Origin: Conus ventricosus
Taxonomy: Eukaryota; Mollusca; Gastropoda; Neogastropoda; Conidae
NCBI GenBank assembly: GCA_018398815.1
Contig: JAFLJL010004212.1
Span: 1 to 17,964 of the forward strand
DNA: 17,964 nt
Direction: 5' to 3'
Part shown: positions 16,493 through 17,964 of the stretch, piece after piece
How positions within the stretch are numbered: the stretch's first letter is position 1
How the letters are laid out: every line of letters starts with the position of its first letter
Made by a program: the position numbers and the translations under genes
Notes under the pieces: model-generated
Told to the model about the DNA's origin: nothing
The model's database searches: none
What the model saw: the letters and a program-made list of their open reading frames with translations, nothing else

Positions 16493-17964
16493 GGAGCTGC
16501 AGCTTCTGTGTCAGTCTATAAAACCTTCCGTCGTGGCTCTTCAGGAAACTCAAATTCAAAGCCAGAAGACCTTTACTCTTTCTGGCTTTAATATTCTTTC
16601 AAATCCTGCACAACCATCCACGTTGGGACGGTCGGGCGGTGTTGCCCTTCTCATACACAAACTCTGCTGTATAGTCCTGTCGCTCTGTCTACCTCCCTTC
16701 AGCTGTTGCTGCGAGAGTCACTCTCCACAAGACTGTAACAATCTGTTCTATTTATCTACCTCCTTCAGTCCGGTTTGTCGTCAGGACCTTGATCAGTCTG
16801 ATAGGAGAACTTCCTCGACCTTTTTTGCTGTTGGGTGACTTTAACGGTCACAATCCTCTTTGGGTAGTGTCGGTACGTCATCCAGAGGTCTGCTAATTGA
16901 GGATGTCCTTTCGGATTTGGATTTGTGTTTTCTGAACGACGGATCTGCAACTTACCTCCACTCTTCCACAGGTTCACTTTCGTGTTTAGATTTGTCGGTT
17001 TGTGACCCTCGTGGTCCTGGACTATGAGTGGTCTGTCCATGACGATCTGCACGGAAGTGACCATTTCCTGTCCTTCTTCAACCTGTCATAACTGAACACG
17101 TCTCTGCCTCTCAACATCTAATTTATAAGAAAGCAAACTGGATCTATTTGCAGCCACTATTTCTAAGGAATTCCAGGACACTGTTTTTTTTCAGAGTCCG
17201 GACCCAGCTGAATCTCTGACAAACATTATGATCAAATGTGCTAAAGCCTGTATTCCAGTGTCTTCCGATAAACTTCAAATGCCAAACACCCTGGTTTGAT
17301 TCAGAATGCCAACAAATTTCCAAAGTTCGGAAACGGGCTCAGCGTCAGGTATACCAACGACCTTCGGGTCCCAACGCTCGAGCCATCAGAAACTCCGTGC
17401 TAAATCAAGACACACTTTTAAAATCAGTAAAACGTCGGTCCTGGAGAAGCTTCTGCTCCAGGCTGACATCAAAAACTTCCAGAAAAAGTGTGGAACATCA
17501 TTAAGAAAATCAAAGGGAAAGAACACCTGTCCCACTGTGAACCATCTCAAGTTTTCGGACTCTTTAATAACAGAGAAGAAAGCAGTTGCTAATCTGCTTG
17601 CTTCTACCGTTGAAAGAATTCCTCCTCTTCTAACAAATCAGCCACTTTTGTCAAAACAAGCCCTTAAAGAAAAATCAACTGCACTTTTCGTCCGACAACA
17701 TGGAAGACTACAATCTTCCTTTCACTTTAAATGAACTGAATCTGCCTTATTTCTTGCAGCGATTCCTCTCCAGGTATAGATGAAATCCATTATCAGCTGT
17801 TGAAACATCTTCCGCTAGAAGGTCTGAACATACTGCTACAGGTCTACAACCATGTGTGGACTACGGTTTTTTTCCACCCTCTTGGCGAAAAGCTCTCATT
17901 ATTCCAATTCCCAAACTGAAAAGATCTTTTAATCCTTCAATTACGTCCATAGCTTAATTTTTAA
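16441..17964 (+). pseudogene. LINE ORF2: APE endonuclease and start of reverse transcriptase (frameshifted, cut by window edge)
   Basis: The ATG at 16441 sits in a strong context (caccATGG). MDSTYSI leads, after a one-base shift, into WNIRGLNSN (16461-16487), the first APE endonuclease motif with a metal/DNA-contacting Asn. LQETQ (16539-16553) carries the catalytic Glu, GRSGGVALLIHK follows, LGDFNGHNPLW (16831-16863) has the Asp/Asn pair, SLSCLDLSVCDP (16974-17009) follows, and GSDHF (17053-17067) holds the catalytic Asp-His. All key endonuclease residues are present. The linker reads PWFDSECQQISKVRKRAQR (about 17300-17350) and RKSKGKN before the RT, where SSPGIDEIHYQLLKH (17764-17808) and SWRKALIIPIPK (about 17881-17918) are RT motifs 0-1. 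The NYRPIAL box at 17935-17955 is damaged by two lost bases. At least six frame changes occur. The YADD box, RNase H and the C-terminus lie outside the window. Confidence 0.8.

Larger units (their letters stand above)
14340..17964 (+). mobile_element. I/Nimb-like LINE, apparently 5'-complete, 3' end beyond window
   Basis: The element reads 5' UTR (about 14340-14790), ORF1 (14791 to about 16490) and ORF2 (from 16441), with the window ending inside the RT domain. The order of ORF1 with gag-like zinc knuckles, APE endonuclease and RT is the standard plan of I/Jockey-superfamily LINEs. Protein similarity is high along the whole length while frames shift repeatedly by single bases, mainly at homopolymers. 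That suggests either a fairly young insertion with sequencing error or a recent pseudogene. The left boundary is where the polypyrimidine tract ends and GC-balanced non-coding sequence begins; it is an estimate. The clade call (I/Nimb rather than Jockey) rests on the wording of the ORF1 and WNIRGLN motifs, and on the RNase H LINE elsewhere in the window being of the matching type. Confidence 0.7.

Overview
The window looks like nuclear DNA of an animal, most likely a marine invertebrate such as a mollusc or another lophotrochozoan. This is an inference from the mix of non-LTR retrotransposons, the many microsatellites and homopolymer runs, the low density of short intron-separated candidate exons, and the absence of any long intact ORF. 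There are no bacterial operons, ribosome-binding sites, tRNA or rRNA genes, or CRISPR arrays. Almost everything recognisable is mobile-element sequence, and most protein-like stretches switch frame at homopolymers. That could be genuine decay, uncorrected long-read consensus, or both.

Layout. 1-258 (+) is a reverse-transcriptase (RT) fragment of a CR1/Jockey-type LINE. 600-2529 is a GC-richer, frame-broken coding-like stretch; its last 260 bases encode a hAT-transposase dimerisation domain. 3000-6300 looks like host intronic sequence with four candidate exons (3033-3197, similar to the THEG sperm-protein repeat; 4281-4600; 4675-4834; 5989-6306), separated by three copies of a dispersed repeat. 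6818-6966 is a pogo/Tc1-like MITE, followed at 7075 by a lone terminus of a related one. 7343-7519 holds an unusual array of heat-shock-element-like dyads, directly next to the C-terminus of a CR1/Jockey-like LINE (7539-7775).

8864-10120 (-) is a 5'-truncated LINE with the RT thumb region, a 3' UTR and a GATT-type 3' tail. At 10200-10990 (+) lies the 3' end of an RNase H-bearing LINE. A minisatellite of roughly 20-22 bp follows at once (11007-11275). Two weak candidate exons (11494-11573, 11652-11955) lead into a 43-bp tandem repeat built from two dyads (11940-12262). Next come a dimer of 142-bp palindromic units (12682-12945) and a long GT microsatellite (13569-13629).

From about 14340 to the window end lies an apparently 5'-complete I/Nimb-like LINE. 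It has a 5' UTR, an ORF1 with gag-like zinc knuckles, and an ORF2 with an APE-type endonuclease followed by the start of the RT; its 3' part is beyond the window. The LINE at 10200-10990 carries the type of domains (RNase H, C-terminal zinc motif) expected at the missing end of such an element.

No new multi-gene system is supported. The strongest unexplained signals are the heat-shock-element-like array and the two dyad-rich tandem repeats.
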